64,000 nucleotides of DNA. It comes from Bradyrhizobium zhengyangense. GTDB lineage: Bacteria; Pseudomonadota; Alphaproteobacteria; Rhizobiales; Xanthobacteraceae. The stretch covers positions 1,674,001 through 1,738,000 of the forward strand of contig NZ_JAKLUA010000001.1 in assembly GCF_022012435.1 (NCBI RefSeq), read 5' to 3'. The notes below the pieces were generated by a model. It saw nothing but the letters and a program-made list of their open reading frames with translations. It made no database searches and was not told the DNA's origin. Within the stretch, counting starts at the first letter, position 1. The number at the start of each line of letters is the position of its first letter. The position numbers and the translations under genes are program-made. This document shows, one piece after another, positions 61,303 through 64,000 of the stretch.

Positions 61303-62883
61303 TTAACCCTTGGCGATGGGCACTGCGACGAAGCGCGACTGGCCGCCGCTCTTCACGCGCATCAGGACGCTGTTCTTGTTGTCGGTCCGCGCCGTGTTGA
61401 TGGCGTCGCGGACGTCGCCGGCGGTGCTCACGCTCTTGCCGCCGACTTCGAGAATCACGTCGCCTTCCTTGAAGCCGCGTTCGGCCGCGGCGCTCTTCGG
61501 ATCGACTTCGGTGACCACGACGCCGTCCTTGCCGGCGCCGGCCACGGAGTTGGCGGGCGCAACGGTCATGCCGAGCTTCGGCACGTCGGTGCCCTTGCTG
61601 GCGCCCTTGCCGTTATCGTTATCGGTGTCGGCCTTGGCCTCGACCGTGTTCGGCAGCTGGCCCAGGGTGAGGTTCACGACCTTGTCCTGGCCCTTGTGCA
61701 GCACGTTGAGCTTCACGGACGCGCCGGGCGCCATGCCGCCGATGGTGCGGGCGAGCTCGCGCGCATCCTTGACGGAGTCGCCGTTGACCGACGTGATCAC
61801 GTCGCCGGATTCGATGCCCGCCTTCGCGGCCGGACCATCCTTCTGAGGCTCCGCAACCAGCGCGCCTTCGGCCTTCTTCATGCCGAGGCTGTCCGCGATA
61901 TCAGAGGTGACGGGCTGGATCTGCACGCCGATCCAGCCGCGGCTGACCGAGCCCTTGTCCTTGAGCTGAGCGACGACGCTCTTCACCGTGGCGGCGGGGA
62001 TCGAGAAGGCGATGCCGACGCTGCCGCCGGAGGGCGAGTAGATCGCGGTGTTGACGCCCATCACCTCGCCGTTGGTGTCGAACGCCGGACCACCGGAATT
62101 GCCCTTGTTCACGGGAGCGTCGATCTGGATGAAATCGTCATAGGGGCCGTTGCCGATGTCGCGACCGCTGGCCGAGACGATACCCGCGGTAACGGTACCG
62201 CCGAGACCGAAGGGATTGCCGACCGCGAGCACCCAGTCGCCGATCCGCGGCTTGCTGTCCGCGAGCTTGGCGAACGGGAAGTTCGAGCCGCCCTCGACCT
62301 TGATCAGCGCGAGATCGGTCCGCTGGTCGGTGCCGATCACCTTGGCGCTGTAGGTCTTGCCGTCATCGGTGGTGACCTCGACCTTGTCGGCGCCGTCGAC
62401 CACGTGGTTGTTGGTCACCGCAAAGCCGTCAGCCGAGATGAAGAAGCCTGAGCCCTGGCCTTGCACAACGCGGCCACGACCACCGCCCTTCAGGCCGGGA
62501 ATGCCATCCGGACCGCCGAAGCGGCGGAAGAAGCGCTCCATCGGCGAGCCCGGCTGGAACGGCGACTGCGCGTCGTCGCCGTCATCGTTGCTCGCGGCCT
62601 TCTCCTTGATGTTGACCTTGACCGAGATCACCGAGGGCTTCACGCGCTCGACGATGTCGGCGAAACCGATCGGACGCTCGACCTTCTTGACTTCGTTGTT
62701 GACCTGCGCGTGCGCCGGGCTCGAGAACAGGTCCGCAGGCGACGTCGACGGGCTGAAGCCGTGGACGGCGATGCCGAGACCGGCGACGACCGAGGCCATC
62801 AGCGCGATCCTGCGGGCTGACAACACCGAGCGGCGGGGCTGCCGGTAGGAGGGAAGGTTCGTGAGGTCGGGACGGTCGGTCAT
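61303..62883 (-). CDS. degP: Do-family periplasmic serine protease
   Basis: A 526-residue HtrA/DegP protease. A basic N-terminus and hydrophobic segment (residues 24-44) with later AHAQ give export. The catalytic triad is His160 (TNNHVVDG), Asp190 (TDLALIKV) and Ser263 (GNSGGPAF). Two PDZ domains follow (GALVAEPQKDGPAAKAGIESGDVITSVNG and DGVVVTEVDPKSAAAERGFKEGDVILEVGG). It degrades or refolds misfolded envelope proteins. It precedes a two-component system, so envelope stress is a plausible signal for that system. Confidence 0.96.
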   Translation of the reverse strand: MTDRPDLTNLPSYRQPRRSVLSARRIALMASVVAGLGIAVHGFSPSTSPADLFSSPAHAQVNNEVKKVERPIGFADIVERVKPSVISVKVNIKEKAASNDDGDDAQSPFQPGSPMERFFRRFGGPDGIPGLKGGGRGRVVQGQGSGFFISADGFAVTNNHVVDGADKVEVTTDDGKTYSAKVIGTDQRTDLALIKVEGGSNFPFAKLADSKPRIGDWVLAVGNPFGLGGTVTAGIVSASGRDIGNGPYDDFIQIDAPVNKGNSGGPAFDTNGEVMGVNTAIYSPSGGSVGIAFSIPAATVKSVVAQLKDKGSVSRGWIGVQIQPVTSDIADSLGMKKAEGALVAEPQKDGPAAKAGIESGDVITSVNGDSVKDARELARTIGGMAPGASVKLNVLHKGQDKVVNLTLGQLPNTVEAKADTDNDNGKGASKGTDVPKLGMTVAPANSVAGAGKDGVVVTEVDPKSAAAERGFKEGDVILEVGGKSVSTAGDVRDAINTARTDNKNSVLMRVKSGGQSRFVAVPIAKG

Positions 62884-63093
62884 GCAGGTCTCCAGGGCCT
62901 AGAAATCCATGTGGTGCCTGATGGCGGCACCTTTACGGACCTGAACATGGGGACTTGCGCCTTACCGCGCGCTGACGGGCGGGTTAAACTTTTGTAATAA
63001 ACACCGTGCCGGCATGCGGCAGTTTAGCGCAGACCGAAAATCGTGATCTGACAGGAACTTAACACGGTTCCGGAGATCGGCGCCGAAGCGCTC

Positions 63094-64000
63094 TCAGCTC
63101 GCCCGAACGCTGGCGATGAATTCATCAACTTCACGCTTCAGGGTTTCGGCCTGCTGCGACAGGTCGACGGCGGAATCCCGGGCCTCGGCAGCCATGCGGC
63201 CGGTCTCCGCCGACGTCGAGGTGATCTGGACGATGTGGTTGGAGACGTCGAGCGTGCCGCGCGCGGCGTCCTGGACGCTGCGGCTGATGTCCTGCGTGGC
63301 GTTGCGCTGCTGGGCTGTGTCGACCTCGATCCCGGACATGATCGACGAGATCTCCGACAGCGTCTTCGAGATGGCGTCGATCGCGCCGCGCGTCTCCGCG
63401 GTGATGCCCTGGATGCTGGCGACGTGCGAGGTGATCTCCTCGGTCGCCTTGCTGGTTTGGTCCGCGAGGCTCTTCACTTCGGAAGCCACCACGGCAAAGC
63501 CCTTGCCGGCCTCGCCTGCACGCGCCGCCTCGATCGTGGCGTTGAGCGCGAGCAGATTGGTCTGCGATGCGATCGCCTGCACGAGCTGAACGACCTCGCC
63601 GATCTTGTCGGCGGCATCCGAGAGCGCGTGGATGGTATCGCGGCTCTTTCCGGCCTGGGTTGCGGCGCCCTCGGCGCGCTGGGTCGCATCCGTGACGCGC
63701 CGGCTGATCGTGCCGATCGAGGTCGTCATCTCCTCGGCCGAGCCCGCGACCGTCTGCACGCTGGCGCTGGCCTGGCTCGCACCGCTCGCGACCGCATTGG
63801 CCTTTGTGCTGGTGTCGTTGACAGTCTGCGACAGCGTCTCGGCATTGCGCTTCAGGTGCACAGCCGACGATGCCACGCTGTCGACCACGCTGGCGACGAG
63901 TTCGTTGAAGCGCTTGATCCGCGCGTCCAGGAATTTCGACCGTTTGGCCTGGTGCTGCGCTTCGTGCAATTGCTGCTCGGTCAGACGCCGCCGCTCGAGC
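63094..64000 (-). CDS. Methyl-accepting chemotaxis protein, C-terminal part
   Basis: The frame is open to the right window edge, so the N-terminus is missing. The visible part is the cytoplasmic signalling region: the hairpin tip [26 protein letters not shown]-type sequence ([20 protein letters not shown]) that contacts CheA and CheW, with flanking coiled-coil helices and a terminal segment ([23 protein letters not shown]). The sensory domain lies beyond the window. A linker [20 protein letters not shown] suggests a HAMP or soluble sensor upstream. Confidence 0.92.
   Translation of the reverse strand, partial: LERRRLTEQQLHEAQHQAKRSKFLDARIKRFNELVASVVDSVASSAVHLKRNAETLSQTVNDTSTKANAVASGASQASASVQTVAGSAEEMTTSIGTISRRVTDATQRAEGAATQAGKSRDTIHALSDAADKIGEVVQLVQAIASQTNLLALNATIEAARAGEAGKGFAVVASEVKSLADQTSKATEEITSHVASIQGITAETRGAIDAISKTLSEISSIMSGIEVDTAQQRNATQDISRSVQDAARGTLDVSNHIVQITSTSAETGRMAAEARDSAVDLSQQAETLKREVDEFIASVRAS

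Overview
The window is high-GC DNA with short spacers, many ATGA-type gene overlaps and FNR/FixK-type boxes. The gene content points to a Bradyrhizobium-like alphaproteobacterium of the order Hyphomicrobiales: tandem oxalate/formate antiporters, an NAD-dependent soluble formate dehydrogenase (fdsGBA-fdhD-fdsD), DUF3551, DUF1127 and SphA-type proteins, and a DivJ/PleC-like kinase. This placement is inferred from gene families; no 16S gene or tRNA was seen.

Region 1 (1-22 kb) is an accessory, envelope-rich stretch. It holds a multiheme cytochrome c (cut by the left edge), two DUF1254 proteins, a large arylsulfatase, an SphA-like outer-membrane protein, small secreted proteins, an MFS carrier, three alpha/beta hydrolases (one fused in frame to DUF1127), a YtrA-type GntR regulator with a slipin, a membrane-anchored TAXI protein and an Hsp70-like protein. 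Four FixK/FNR-type boxes (TTGAY-N4-RTCAA) lie upstream of genes here, which suggests partial low-oxygen control.

Region 2 (22-30 kb) is an aromatic-compound module. A flavin-dependent HpaB-type monooxygenase and a flavin reductase are divergent from a complete Liv-type ABC importer, with an IclR regulator between them. Near-identical 15-bp palindromes sit upstream of both transcription units.

Region 3 (30-36 kb) holds two OxlT-type carriers, a CBS-domain protein, a 45-residue peptide gene, a ketopantoate-reductase-type enzyme and a fumarylacetoacetase-family enzyme. Four copies of an imperfect 17-bp inverted repeat precede the peptide gene, both carriers and the CBS gene, so these look like one regulon. 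Formate released during oxalate use could be oxidised by the fds complex encoded at 47-53 kb, itself divergent from a LysR regulator. Between them (36-46 kb) lie a duplicated coiled-coil membrane protein, small secreted proteins, nitronate monooxygenase, a quinone-oxidoreductase-like enzyme, a cation diffusion facilitator, a cell-cycle-type histidine kinase and three REP-like palindromic elements.

Region 4 (53-64 kb) reads leftward as degP, response regulator, sensor kinase, glnE, with a chemotaxis receptor at the right edge. A lower-GC cassette of about 3.0 kb splits the response regulator from its kinase. It encodes a winged-helix-like protein and a cytoplasmic subtilisin-family (S8) protease, and is bounded by an 8-bp direct repeat (CGAATGCC). 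The repeat falls exactly where the regulator stop and kinase start would have overlapped. This insertion is the most unusual feature of the window.
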